A stretch of DNA of 53,060 bases from an uncultured Flavihumibacter sp. Lineage in GTDB: Bacteria; Bacteroidota; Bacteroidia; Chitinophagales; Chitinophagaceae. Made by a program: the position numbers and the translations under genes. Where the stretch lies: NCBI GenBank assembly GCA_902168225.1, contig CABHOW010000008.1:1-53060 (forward strand). Reading direction: 5' to 3'. The notes beneath the pieces were generated by a model. That model searched no databases. It was given only the letters and a program-made list of their open reading frames with translations, and was not told the DNA's origin. How positions within the stretch are numbered: the first letter of the stretch is position 1; each line of letters opens with the position of its first letter. Positions 33,964 through 42,020 of the stretch are shown piece after piece.

Positions 33964-34022
33964 TTTTCACCGATTCCCATTAAACTTTGCCGACCCTTTT
34001 TAATCAAACTAATGCTAAAACC

Positions 34023-34030
34023 TATATTTG
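34023..34030 (+). promoter_or_regulatory. -7 promoter box for the LolA-like gene
   Basis: TATATTTG lies 17 nt before the ATG at 34048. Confidence 0.5.
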
Positions 34031-34047
34031 CACCCTAAAACAAGTAG

Positions 34048-34674
34048 ATGCGGAACCTATACTTATCTTTTTTTTTATTGATTTTTTCTTTCTCTGCAGT
34101 CGCTCAGAATGATCCGGCAGCTAAAAAAGTTATCGAAGCATTCGGTTCAAAAGTGAAGGCTTCAAATGGAATTAGTGCCGCTTTTACTTTGAGTTCTTTA
34201 ACCAGCAAGGGCCGTTCTACTGGGTCTAAAGCGCTTACATTGAGTATGCGTGGCGAAAAATATTTCTTGAAGCAGGGTAAAACAGAGATCATTTGCGATG
34301 GCAAAAATATATACAACTTTGATGGCGCTAAAACGATCACAAAATCATCCGTGGAAGAAAGTGCACAAACATTGAGTCCACAAAAACTTTTAGCCGGTTC
34401 TTATGACAAAGATTTTACCTATAAATTAGTTTCTTCCGCTGGAAGCACAAACGAAATAGAACTGAAACCTATTGATAATAGAAAGAATTTTCAGAAAGTG
34501 AATTTATTTTTTGATAAAACAAAAAGTGTATTAACTAAAGCTCGTATTCTGGATAAGAGTAATAATATCACCGAGCTAAAAGTGAATTCAATTAATCTTA
34601 ACGCAAATTTAGCAGATGTCCTATTCGTCTTTAATCCAAAAAAATATCCGAAAGACGCAGAGATAATCGATTAA
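34048..34674 (+). CDS. LolA-like outer-membrane lipoprotein carrier
   Basis: 208 residues with a signal peptide (about residues 1-19, ending AVAQ) and a LolA/LppX-type half-barrel: DPAAKKVIEAFGSKVKA ... ISAAFTLS at the start, IICDGKNIYNFD and ALLAKARIL-like strands later (LTKARILDKSNNITEL). It should ferry lipoproteins across the periplasm to the outer membrane. It follows ftsK in the same direction, a frequent arrangement, with its own promoter box. Confidence 0.82.
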   Translation: MRNLYLSFFLLIFSFSAVAQNDPAAKKVIEAFGSKVKASNGISAAFTLSSLTSKGRSTGSKALTLSMRGEKYFLKQGKTEIICDGKNIYNFDGAKTITKSSVEESAQTLSPQKLLAGSYDKDFTYKLVSSAGSTNEIELKPIDNRKNFQKVNLFFDKTKSVLTKARILDKSNNITELKVNSINLNANLADVLFVFNPKKYPKDAEIID

Positions 34675-34705
34675 AAAAATTGTAGATTGAATTTTATTTC
34701 AATCT

Positions 34706-35836
34706 ATGCGCCGCCTTATTATTTTATTGCTTCTGCCTGCTTTACAAACAACCGCACAATATAGTGTCCGATTTGTAGTAACTGCTTCTGCCACTCGTTT
34801 TAATGAAGATATTTACCTCAGTGGTAATTTTAATAATTGGAATCCAAAGGATGAAAACTACAAGCTTAAACCCTTTGGTGGCTCGCGTAAAAGCATTGTG
34901 TTAAAAGACGTAGCTGCTGGCACATATGCCTTCAAATTTACGCGTGGCAGCACAGCCAGTTTTGAATCTACGGCAGATGGTAGAGATATTGCAGATAGGG
35001 TAGTAGAAGTTACCGGAGATGTATCCAATGAATTTACTATTGCAGGCTGGAAAGATGATTATCCCGAAAGACCTAAACGTTATACTGCAAGTACCCAAGT
35101 AAGAATAATAGATACTGCATTCAATATACCCCAATTAAATAGGAAAAGAAGGATATGGGTTTATTTGCCAAAAAACTATGCGAGTGTAGGCAGAGCATTT
35201 CCGGTATTGTATATGCATGATGGACAAAATCTCTTTAATGAGCAAACAGCTTATGCCGGGGAATGGGGTATAGATGAATGTTTAGATACATTACAAGCCA
35301 AGCTTGGGAAAGAGTGTATCGTTGTGGGTATTGATAATGGCGGTGAAAAACGTATGCAAGAATATAATCCTTATGATCATGTACAATATGGTAAGGGAGA
35401 AGGGGCAGCCTATGTTGATTTTATTGCAAAAACGCTAAAACCCTTTATTGATGCTAAATATCGAACGCGTAAAGGAGCTGATTATACCTATATCGCAGGC
35501 AGTAGTATGGGAGGGCTCATTAGTTGGTATGCCATGATTAAGTATCCTGATATTTTTGGTGGAGCAGGTATTTTTTCACCTTCATTTTGGGTATCTCCAC
35601 AGGTGGCAGTGGATGCTACGATGTACAAAACAAGCAATAAGCCCAGGTTTTATTTTTACGTAGGGCAAAAAGAAAGCCCAACCATGCAACCCGACATGGA
35701 AAAGATAGTGCAAATTTTAAGAAAGCAACCTCAGTACGATATTCGAACTGTTATAAATCCGCTTGGGCAACATAAAGAATTTTATTGGCAACAAGAATTT
35801 CCTGCTTTTTATAAATGGATGAGTATAAACTGGTAG
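34706..35836 (+). CDS. Secreted esterase with an N-terminal CBM48-like domain
   Basis: 376 residues: signal peptide (1-17), an AMPK/CBM48-like glycogen-binding sandwich (about 18-115; IYLSGNFNNWNPKDENYKL is diagnostic), and an Esterase-D-type alpha/beta hydrolase (about 130-376) with VLYMHDGQNLFNE, nucleophile Ser in AGSSMGGLISW and His in PLGQHKEFYW. Such enzymes deacylate xylan- or other polysaccharide-linked esters. It starts 31 nt after lolA and ends 1 nt before the GH29 gene, so a carbohydrate-degradation operon is likely. Confidence 0.85.
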   Translation: MRRLIILLLLPALQTTAQYSVRFVVTASATRFNEDIYLSGNFNNWNPKDENYKLKPFGGSRKSIVLKDVAAGTYAFKFTRGSTASFESTADGRDIADRVVEVTGDVSNEFTIAGWKDDYPERPKRYTASTQVRIIDTAFNIPQLNRKRRIWVYLPKNYASVGRAFPVLYMHDGQNLFNEQTAYAGEWGIDECLDTLQAKLGKECIVVGIDNGGEKRMQEYNPYDHVQYGKGEGAAYVDFIAKTLKPFIDAKYRTRKGADYTYIAGSSMGGLISWYAMIKYPDIFGGAGIFSPSFWVSPQVAVDATMYKTSNKPRFYFYVGQKESPTMQPDMEKIVQILRKQPQYDIRTVINPLGQHKEFYWQQEFPAFYKWMSINW

Positions 35837-35837
35837 T

Positions 35838-37241
35838 ATGAAGAAATGTATACTTTATTTTAGTGCAATATTTTTTACAGTTTCCTCGTACGCACAACCT
35901 GTCACCCAAAGCCTGTCGAAACCCGAAACTCGAAACCCGTATCCCGCAACTCGAAACCCGTATCCCGCAACCCGCAACCCACTCCCTTCTACTTCTCAAA
36001 TTAAATGGTTGGCTAATCCTTTTTATCTCTTTCTACATTTTGGTCCGAATACTTTTACTGGGAAAGAATGGGGAGATGGTAAAGAGAGAACAGAAGTATT
36101 TAATCCCACCGAGTTAGATTGTGAGCAATGGTGTAAGGTTGCCAAATCCGCCGGTGCAAAGGGGTTGATCATTACAGCCAAACATCACGATGGCTTTTGT
36201 TTGTGGCCTAGCAAACTATCAACACATACCGTAAGAGAGGCAGGGTTTAAAAGAGATATACTGGCTGAGTTATCTGCAGCATGTAAAAAATATGGATTGT
36301 TGTTTGGTGTTTATTTATCACCCTGGGATAGAAATCATCCAGACTATGGAACGGAAAAGTATAATGATATTTATGTTGGGATGATGAAAGAGATTTTTCA
36401 AAATTATGGACCTATATGGGAGCTTTGGTGGGATGGTGCCAATGGCGAAGGGCCGAATGGTAAAAAGCAAGTATACGATTGGAAAAGATTTGAATCCTTT
36501 GTAAGGACGAATAGCCCGCAAACAGTTGTATTTAGCGATATTGGTCCGGATATACGTTGGGTAGGTAACGAACAAGGTTTTGCATCTGAAACGAATTGGG
36601 CTTTGCTAGATACTGCCGGGTTTAAGAGGGGGGAGGGGGCACCACCAACAGATACATTACAAACAGGTAATTATAGAGGTAAACAGTTTATACCGGCAGA
36701 AGTAGATGTAAGTATTCGCAAAGGATGGTTCTTTAGAGAAACGGAAGATGAAACCGTAAAATCGGCAGATCAGATCATGGATATTTATTTGAAATCTGTA
36801 GGAAGAAATGCAAATCTTTTATTGAATGTTCCACCCACTACCCGCGGTAAAATTCATGAAAAAGATTCTGCAGCACTATTAAATTTTGCTACAAAGCGGG
36901 AAGCTTTGTTAAGTAAAAATATTTTACAGAAAGCCATACGTAATATAACAGAGCCCGATAAAAATAATCCTACAAAAAAATACAGTTGGTACTATATTTT
37001 GAAAGAACCTGCAACTATGCGTGGATTGTATTTGAAAGAAGATTTATTGTACGGACAAAAAATCGCTTCACTTCAAATTACAGTTAGTAATAAAGGGGAA
37101 GCAGTTTTTCGTAAAACCATAACCACTGTAGGCAATAACCGCATTATTGTTTTTCCTGAGCCTGTTGAAGCTTCGGAAGTGGCTATTGTAGTGCTGGATA
37201 GTAAAGGATTACCGGTGATAAAAGAAATTAGAGGGTTTTAA
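35838..37241 (+). CDS. Alpha-L-fucosidase, GH29
   Basis: 467 residues: signal peptide (about 1-20, SSYAQ), a repeat-encoded linker (about 21-49), then a GH29 catalytic domain starting at WLANPFYLFLHFGPNTFTG. Blocks: TAKHHDGFCLWPS, LLFGVYLSPWDRN and the nucleophile Asp in LWWDGANGEG. The C-terminal part holds a small beta domain. It removes fucose from glycans in the periplasm or at the surface. It abuts the esterase gene. The linker between signal peptide and enzyme is built from a palindromic element and nine heptamers. Confidence 0.9.
   Translation: MKKCILYFSAIFFTVSSYAQPVTQSLSKPETRNPYPATRNPYPATRNPLPSTSQIKWLANPFYLFLHFGPNTFTGKEWGDGKERTEVFNPTELDCEQWCKVAKSAGAKGLIITAKHHDGFCLWPSKLSTHTVREAGFKRDILAELSAACKKYGLLFGVYLSPWDRNHPDYGTEKYNDIYVGMMKEIFQNYGPIWELWWDGANGEGPNGKKQVYDWKRFESFVRTNSPQTVVFSDIGPDIRWVGNEQGFASETNWALLDTAGFKRGEGAPPTDTLQTGNYRGKQFIPAEVDVSIRKGWFFRETEDETVKSADQIMDIYLKSVGRNANLLLNVPPTTRGKIHEKDSAALLNFATKREALLSKNILQKAIRNITEPDKNNPTKKYSWYYILKEPATMRGLYLKEDLLYGQKIASLQITVSNKGEAVFRKTITTVGNNRIIVFPEPVEASEVAIVVLDSKGLPVIKEIRGF
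35901..35984 (+). repeat. Palindrome-like element plus CYCGNAN heptamer array inside the fucosidase gene
   Basis: 35901-35920 is a degenerate copy of the palindromic element (GTCACCC ... AGC ... GTCGAA). It runs into units at 35915-35984: GTCGAAA, then CCCGAAA after one base, CTCGAAA, CCCGTAT, CCCGCAA, CTCGAAA, CCCGTAT, CCCGCAA, CCCGCAA, CCCACTC. A 21-bp super-period (CTCGAAA-CCCGTAT-CCCGCAA) is duplicated and gives the peptide repeat NPYPATR. The palindrome reads VTQSLSKP, close to VTLSSSKG in the ABC-F remnant. Confidence 0.85.
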
Positions 37242-37960
37242 ATCACAGCAATTTCTTCCAATATTTCACATAATTCAAAAGGTTTACTAAAAAAAGGAGA
37301 GTGGCTGGTAGCCATCTGATATATTTTACGGCATGGGGTTTCATGATACATTTTTTGTTGTATAAAAGGCGTAACCGCTCTGTCTTCCGTGCATTCAATA
37401 TAATATCTCGGCACTTTCCCAAAATTATCTTCCGTTAGTTGTAGTTGGGCTCCTCCCGATTCAATAGGTTCTTCGCTTAGTAAAATATAGGCCAGCTCAG
37501 TAATATAATCCTCGCAATCGTGGTAAAGCCCTTCTTTGTATATTTTCTTTTGTAGTGTAGATGTATTTGTTGTTGTGTTAACATCTACATAGGGCTTTAA
37601 CCAACCATTTATATCCTGTGCAGAATATTCTCTCTGGCACTTTCCATTCGGGATTAAATACGCAGCCAAATAAATTAATTTGTCAATTTTATGTGGAATA
37701 AACTCTGCAACCTGCGAGATCATTATCCCATTTTTACTATGGCCCACTAAAATTACTTTTCCTTCAATACCGTTAATAAGGTCAATGATACGCTCAACGG
37801 TAGTTTTAAATTTTACTTCTTGAATAGGTGTTTTGTCTTTACCCATACCCGGTAAGTCAATAGCTATTGCTTTATGTCCACGTGCTTCTAAGATAGGGAT
37901 CACTTTATGCCAGTTCCAGGCACCATGCCATGATCCATGAATAAGAATAAATGTTTTCAT
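37238..37960 (-). CDS. Alpha/beta hydrolase, methylesterase-like
   Basis: 240 residues from the ATG at 37960 (MKTFILIHGSWHGAW). The 12 extra upstream codons start at a TTG and were rejected. Oxyanion region LIHGSWHGAWNW, nucleophile Ser in LVGHSKNGIMI, Asp in ECTEDRAVTP and His near SHSPFFSKP. The pattern matches the plant-methylesterase/hydroxynitrile-lyase-like group. No signal peptide. Its stop overlaps the fucosidase stop on the opposite strand by 3 nt. Confidence 0.82.
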   Translation of the reverse strand: MKTFILIHGSWHGAWNWHKVIPILEARGHKAIAIDLPGMGKDKTPIQEVKFKTTVERIIDLINGIEGKVILVGHSKNGIMISQVAEFIPHKIDKLIYLAAYLIPNGKCQREYSAQDINGWLKPYVDVNTTTNTSTLQKKIYKEGLYHDCEDYITELAYILLSEEPIESGGAQLQLTEDNFGKVPRYYIECTEDRAVTPFIQQKMYHETPCRKIYQMATSHSPFFSKPFELCEILEEIAVI

Positions 37961-38010
37961 AATGATTGTTTTATTTATACTGTAAAATTGTTTCAATTGA
38001 GTGTAGTAAA

Positions 38011-38034
38011 AAACCCGAAACTTGCTATGTTTTT
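38011..38034. promoter_or_regulatory. Shared 24-nt promoter-region motif, copy 1
   Basis: The core AAACCCGA, two variable bases, then CTTGCTATGTTT recurs at 39641-39664 with 20 of 24 bases identical. This copy lies 50 bp upstream of the minus-strand alpha/beta hydrolase start and 81 bp upstream of DUF2911 on the plus strand. It may be a regulator site or a -33/-7-like promoter. Confidence 0.5.
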
Positions 38035-38115
38035 GGGCAAGTCTTTTTTTGTCGAAATCTCACTTATTGCTTAACTTACGTTGCTTCTCAATTTTCAACA
38101 CAAAATCATAAAATC

Positions 38116-38685
38116 ATGATTAAGTTTCTTAAATGGACAATAGGAACTATTGTAGTATTGGGCCTATTATTCTATTTTGTAGGAATACCCTATATCAAAA
38201 CCCAGACAAAGAAAAAAAGTCCGCAGCAAACGGTAACATTTAATGAAAATATAAACGGTTCCCTCATAAAAATTTCTGTAGCATATTCTAAGCCTTACAA
38301 AAAAGGGAGGGTAATTTTTGGAGGCCTTGTACCCTTCGGTAAAGTATGGCGTACAGGAGCTAACGAGAATACCATATTTAAAACAGATAAAGATTTAATA
38401 ATTGGCGGAAAAAAATTGCCAGCCGGAGAATACTCATTATGGACCATACCGGAAAAAGATAAATGGACCGTTATTTGGAATAAGAAACAATATGCATGGG
38501 GAATAAAATTTGATGGACTTGCCAGTAGGGAACCGGAAAAAGATGCTATTCAGGTTGAAGCTGCAGTTGAAACACAGTCGCCAAGTCTGGAACAATTTAA
38601 TATTGCTTTCGAGAAGAATGGGAATACTGTCAATCTTATTTTAGCTTGGGATCAAACAAAAATAAATATACCCATAGGATTTTAA
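38116..38685 (+). CDS. DUF2911 domain protein, membrane-anchored
   Basis: 189 residues from the ATG at 38116 (MIKFLKWTIG); 50 in-frame codons upstream overlap the promoter region of the divergent hydrolase and have no domain. One N-terminal transmembrane segment (about residues 5-25), then DUF2911 with ISVAYSKPYKKGR, FGKVWRTGANENT and GEYSLWTIPEKDKWTVI. Function unknown; common in Bacteroidota as periplasmic proteins. Confidence 0.82.
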   Translation: MIKFLKWTIGTIVVLGLLFYFVGIPYIKTQTKKKSPQQTVTFNENINGSLIKISVAYSKPYKKGRVIFGGLVPFGKVWRTGANENTIFKTDKDLIIGGKKLPAGEYSLWTIPEKDKWTVIWNKKQYAWGIKFDGLASREPEKDAIQVEAAVETQSPSLEQFNIAFEKNGNTVNLILAWDQTKINIPIGF

Positions 38686-38746
38686 TAGGTAAAAAGCTAT
38701 ACAGTAAAAATAATTATCAGGTTCATAATATAAAACTAGATAAGAA

Positions 38747-39595
38747 CTAGTCAGTCAAATTTATTTTTGCAGCTTCCCAGCCAATAATAGCTGTCTTACG
38801 GGTATTTCCCCACATATAGCCCCCGAAATTTCCGGAAGATTGAATAACACGGTGGCAGGGAATTAGGAAAGCAACAGGATTATTTCCAATAGCGGTACCC
38901 ACAGCTCTCGAAGCATTTGCATTTCCAATTTTTGATGCAATGTAACCGTATGTTGAAAGTTGCCCCATTGGTATTTTCAAAAGTGTTTCCCACACTTTTA
39001 ATTGAAAACTGGTTCCTTTTAAATGCAATTTTATTTGTCCCAATTTACTCCAATCATTTTGGAAAATAAATAGTGCATGTTGCTGTATCAAATCTAATTT
39101 CTGCTGAAACTGAGCGTTCATGAAATGTTTCTTTAATTGCGTTAGTGCGCTTATTTCATCTTCTTCAAAAGCCATATAACAAATGCCTTTTGATGTAGAA
39201 GCAACTATTAAATTCCCGAAAGGGCTTTCCGCATAGCTAAAATTGATCTGCAAGTTTTTACCACCATTTTTATATTCTGCAGGTGTCATGCCTTCGATGT
39301 TGATAAAAAGATCGTGTAACCTACTTGTTCCGGATAGCCCTGTTTCAAATGCAGCATCAGAAAGGGAAGCATGCTGTTGTGATAAAAGATGCTTTGCATG
39401 CTCAATACTGATGTATTGTAAAAACTTCTTCGGTGTTGTACCGGCCCATTCGGTAAATAAGCGTTGAAAATGAAAGGGACTTAAGTGCACCTTTGCAGCA
39501 AGTGCTTCCAAACTAGGCTGTTCTTTGAAATTAGTTTTAATATATTCGATTGCTTCTGCAATTCTATTATAATTTAGTTGTTCTTGTTCGTACAT
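38747..39595 (-). CDS. Ada-like AraC regulator fused to methylated-DNA-cysteine methyltransferase
   Basis: 282 residues: an AraC-type double helix-turn-helix (about residues 10-105; FKEQPSLEALAAKVHLSPF) and an O6-alkylguanine-DNA alkyltransferase domain (about 115-278) with active Cys247 in IPCHRVI and the ASRAVGTAIGNNPVAFLIP block. It lacks the N-terminal zinc/Cys domain of E. coli Ada, so it cannot sense phosphotriesters in the classic way. It likely repairs alkylated guanine and may regulate genes. Confidence 0.88.
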   Translation of the reverse strand: MYEQEQLNYNRIAEAIEYIKTNFKEQPSLEALAAKVHLSPFHFQRLFTEWAGTTPKKFLQYISIEHAKHLLSQQHASLSDAAFETGLSGTSRLHDLFINIEGMTPAEYKNGGKNLQINFSYAESPFGNLIVASTSKGICYMAFEEDEISALTQLKKHFMNAQFQQKLDLIQQHALFIFQNDWSKLGQIKLHLKGTSFQLKVWETLLKIPMGQLSTYGYIASKIGNANASRAVGTAIGNNPVAFLIPCHRVIQSSGNFGGYMWGNTRKTAIIGWEAAKINLTD

Positions 39596-39640
39596 AACTA
39601 AAAATTGAATTACAAATCTCTATCATAAGAAGCCTGATAA

Positions 39641-39664
39641 AAACCCGATTCTTGCTATCTTTAT
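39641..39664. promoter_or_regulatory. Shared 24-nt promoter-region motif, copy 2
   Basis: AAACCCGATTCTTGCTATC followed by TTTAT, 46 bp upstream of the Ada-like start on the minus strand and 3 nt beyond the end of the HxlR gene. Same motif as 38011-38034; both copies lie about 50 bp upstream of a minus-strand start codon in the same orientation. Confidence 0.5.
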
Positions 39665-39667
39665 ATT

Positions 39668-40033
39668 TTAGTGTAAACTATTTACTAATTTCTTTTTGTC
39701 CTTCATCCCCCATTTATTCAGTTCGGTTAAGATAGGAACTAAAGTTTTTGCTTTTGCAGTAAGGGCATACTCAACTCTAGGAGGTATTTCCGTGAATATT
39801 TTCCTACTGATTAAACCGCTGGCTTCCAGTTCCCTTAGTTGTTGTGTAAGCATTTTAGTAGTAATAGAGGGAATAGTTTGCTTCAGTTTGCCAAAGCGGT
39901 TGGCACCTAAGTTTATGTACCAAAGTAATAATATTTTCCATCTGCCATTTAATTGCTCCATCGCATATAGCATAGGGCACATGGCTTCTAGATGAATTTT
40001 ATTAGCGTTATTAGTTGAATTTATTTTTCTCAT
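39668..40033 (-). CDS. HxlR-family winged-helix transcriptional regulator
   Basis: 121 residues with the HxlR core: CPMLYAMEQLNGRWKILLLWY, FGKLKQTIPSITTKMLTQQL, LRELEASGLISRKIF and a wing ending VEYALT. The CP near residue 19-20 matches the conserved Cys used by thiol-sensing members. It is divergent from the NTF2-like gene and probably controls it and itself through the 93-bp gap. Confidence 0.87.
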   Translation of the reverse strand: MRKINSTNNANKIHLEAMCPMLYAMEQLNGRWKILLLWYINLGANRFGKLKQTIPSITTKMLTQQLRELEASGLISRKIFTEIPPRVEYALTAKAKTLVPILTELNKWGMKDKKKLVNSLH

Positions 40034-40072
40034 TACTTACTTTTTAGATACTATAATACAATTAAGTAGGTA
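40034..40072. promoter_or_regulatory. Imperfect inverted repeat, possible HxlR operator
   Basis: TACTTAC (40034-40040) and GTAGGTA (40066-40072) are inverted copies with one mismatch, 25 bp apart, in the divergent gap between HxlR and the NTF2-like gene. HxlR dimers bind short inverted repeats of this type; the link is inference. Confidence 0.35.
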
Positions 40073-40126
40073 GTTGTTTAAATGTAATTAAAGATACATT
40101 TTTACAGCATCATAACAAATCAAAAA

Positions 40127-40501
40127 ATGAATAAAATGACTAACCCTATCAACACGGTTCCAGAAGTTCTGAACAATTACCTCACTGCCATGGTACAAAA
40201 AGATGCAAGTATGATGCCCAAGATATTTATACCCGCTGCACAAATGTTACTCATTAAAGATGGAAAAATGTTGGAGATCCCCATTTTTCCGGGCTTAATA
40301 CAATACATTCAACAAACACCGGAAGATAAAGAAGCACAAGCAAGTATACTGTCTTTTGATATTACAGGTAATGCTGCCTCAGGTAAGGTACAAGTGATCA
40401 GTAAAGGACTTATTTATACGGATTACTTTAATTTGCTTTTGATAAATGACCAATGGATGATTGTTAATAAAACTTTTTCTATTACGGTTGTAAAAAACTA
40501 A
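40127..40501 (+). CDS. NTF2-like (SnoaL/DUF4440-type) small protein
   Basis: 124 residues. The pattern of one long N-terminal helix pair (TVPEVLNNYLTAMVQKDASMM) followed by curved beta strands ending LLINDQWMIVNKTFS matches NTF2-like cone folds, often called lumazine-binding or SnoaL-like. No catalytic residues can be named. Likely target of the divergent HxlR regulator. Confidence 0.65.
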   Translation: MNKMTNPINTVPEVLNNYLTAMVQKDASMMPKIFIPAAQMLLIKDGKMLEIPIFPGLIQYIQQTPEDKEAQASILSFDITGNAASGKVQVISKGLIYTDYFNLLLINDQWMIVNKTFSITVVKN

Positions 40502-40545
40502 AGACCGGGTATCTATTTACATATATCCATTTAATAGCTCATACA

Positions 40546-41451
40546 CTACTTTATCAAAAAAGTAACTCCTTCTAAAGCCAATTTGGTTTGAGGGAACACC
40601 TCAATTGTTTCCGATAAAAATGCATCTAAGGATTCATACTTACTGGAAAAATGGCCGATCAGCAATTGTTTAACGCCGGCCTCATTGGCTATTTGTGCCG
40701 CTTGTACAGTGGTAGAATGAAAACGGGCAGCGGCTCGCTCTTCCAGATCTTTTAAATAAGTGGTTTCGTGATATAGGACTGTTACGCCCTTTGTTTTCAA
40801 GGCAATCGATTCATCATAAATAGTATCTGCGCAAAACGCGTAGCTCACCGGTGGTGTGCCGGGTTTCGTTACCGTTTCATTTAAAATGGTTTGACCATCC
40901 TTAGTTATATAATCATTCCCATTTTTAAGAGCGTTAAAAAAAGCTGCCGGAATACCGGCCGCAACTGCTTTTTCTTTATCAATTTTACGCGGCGATTTCT
41001 TCTCCCTAACGATAAAACCCCAACAAGGTATCCGGTGTTGTGTAGCAAATGTTTCCACCGTAAATTTCGCCTGATCACAGATAATGCCTTCAGATGCTAA
41101 TGGATGGAAAACAAGTTCAAAAGGTAGTTTGGTTACCGCAACCTGTAATTGCAAGTCTACAATTTCTTTTAATGGGGCAGGGGCATACAAATGAAGTGGA
41201 AGTTCTCGGCCTAAAAGCCCCATACTCGTTATTAAACCAATTAACCCAAAATAATGATCGCCATGTAAGTGAGAGATGAAAATATGGTTGAGTTTACCTC
41301 TTTTTACTTTGTATTTGGCCAATTGCATTTGCGTTCCTTCTCCACAATCCAATAACAATACTTGGTCGGCTAATGTAATGACCTGTGCAGTGGGGTGCCG
41401 CTCATAAGCCGGAAGTGCAGAATTATTACCTAAAATAGTTACGCCAAACAT
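40546..41451 (-). CDS. rnz: Ribonuclease Z
   Basis: 301 residues, metallo-beta-lactamase fold with the zinc motif SHLHGDHYFGL, the N-terminal TILGNNSALPA block, VSYAFCADTIYDE, and C-terminal HFSSKYE. It trims the 3' ends of tRNA precursors, which suits this genome because tRNA-His lacks an encoded CCA. It is divergent from rpsO. Confidence 0.92.
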   Translation of the reverse strand: MFGVTILGNNSALPAYERHPTAQVITLADQVLLLDCGEGTQMQLAKYKVKRGKLNHIFISHLHGDHYFGLIGLITSMGLLGRELPLHLYAPAPLKEIVDLQLQVAVTKLPFELVFHPLASEGIICDQAKFTVETFATQHRIPCWGFIVREKKSPRKIDKEKAVAAGIPAAFFNALKNGNDYITKDGQTILNETVTKPGTPPVSYAFCADTIYDESIALKTKGVTVLYHETTYLKDLEERAAARFHSTTVQAAQIANEAGVKQLLIGHFSSKYESLDAFLSETIEVFPQTKLALEGVTFLIK

Positions 41452-41610
41452 AGGGTTATATCAATATTCAAATAGACAAATAACAATTTTTTATGCTGCA
41501 TTATGTGTTGAAAATCTACCTTTATCAGCCCTAAAACGATTCCACAAAGCCGCATAGTACATATTTCAAAAAAAACTGAATAATAGCCTTTATAATTCGT
41601 ACTAAAATTG

Positions 41611-41618
41611 TACCTTTG
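41611..41618 (+). promoter_or_regulatory. -7 promoter box for rpsO-pnp
   Basis: TACCTTTG 52 nt before the rpsO ATG. The remaining leader (41619-41670) is AT-rich and shows no obvious stable hairpin. Confidence 0.6.
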
Positions 41619-41670
41619 CCCCCGATAAAAAAAGAAAGAGTCTAATTCGGAGTCTATTAAAAATTTTGAG

Positions 41671-41943
41671 ATGTCGTATTTAACAACGGAAAAAAAAACC
41701 AGCATATTTGCTGAATTCGGTGGAAAAGCCACCAACACAGGTTCAATTGAAGGGCAAATAGCGCTACTTACAGAGCGTATTGCACACATTTCTAAACACC
41801 TGCAATTAAACAAAAAAGATTTTTCTACGCACCGCGGTTTAATGCAAATGGTTGGTCAGCGTAAGCGCTTACTGGCTTATTTGCAACGTCATAATCTTAG
41901 CGGTTACCGTGCTTTGATTGAGAAACTAGGTCTGAGAAAATAA
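41671..41943 (+). CDS. rpsO: Ribosomal protein S15 (uS15)
   Basis: 90 residues, the standard length. GSIEGQIALLTERIAHISKHL and DFSTHRGLMQMVGQRKRLLAYL are the conserved S15 blocks that contact 16S rRNA. It is followed by pnp, an order conserved across many bacteria. Confidence 0.97.
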   Translation: MSYLTTEKKTSIFAEFGGKATNTGSIEGQIALLTERIAHISKHLQLNKKDFSTHRGLMQMVGQRKRLLAYLQRHNLSGYRALIEKLGLRK

Positions 41944-41967
41944 ATTTTTCGGTTGAATTTATAAACC

Positions 41968-41998
41968 ATTCCCAACTTACCATTGCGTAGTTGGGAAT
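41968..41998 (+). promoter_or_regulatory. rpsO-pnp intergenic hairpin
   Basis: A perfect 10-bp stem (ATTCCCAACT / AGTTGGGAAT) with an 11-nt loop, no strong T-run after it. In E. coli the same position carries a terminator and RNase III site through which PNPase controls its own mRNA; an equivalent role here is inference. Confidence 0.65.
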
Positions 41999-42020
41999 AG
42001 TTGTTTAATCCCATTATAAC

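Noticed and set aside
37966..38115. Longer N-terminus of the DUF2911 protein
   Set aside because: The extra 50 codons lie in the divergent promoter region, are Cys-rich without a domain, and the ATG at 38116 begins a normal membrane anchor.
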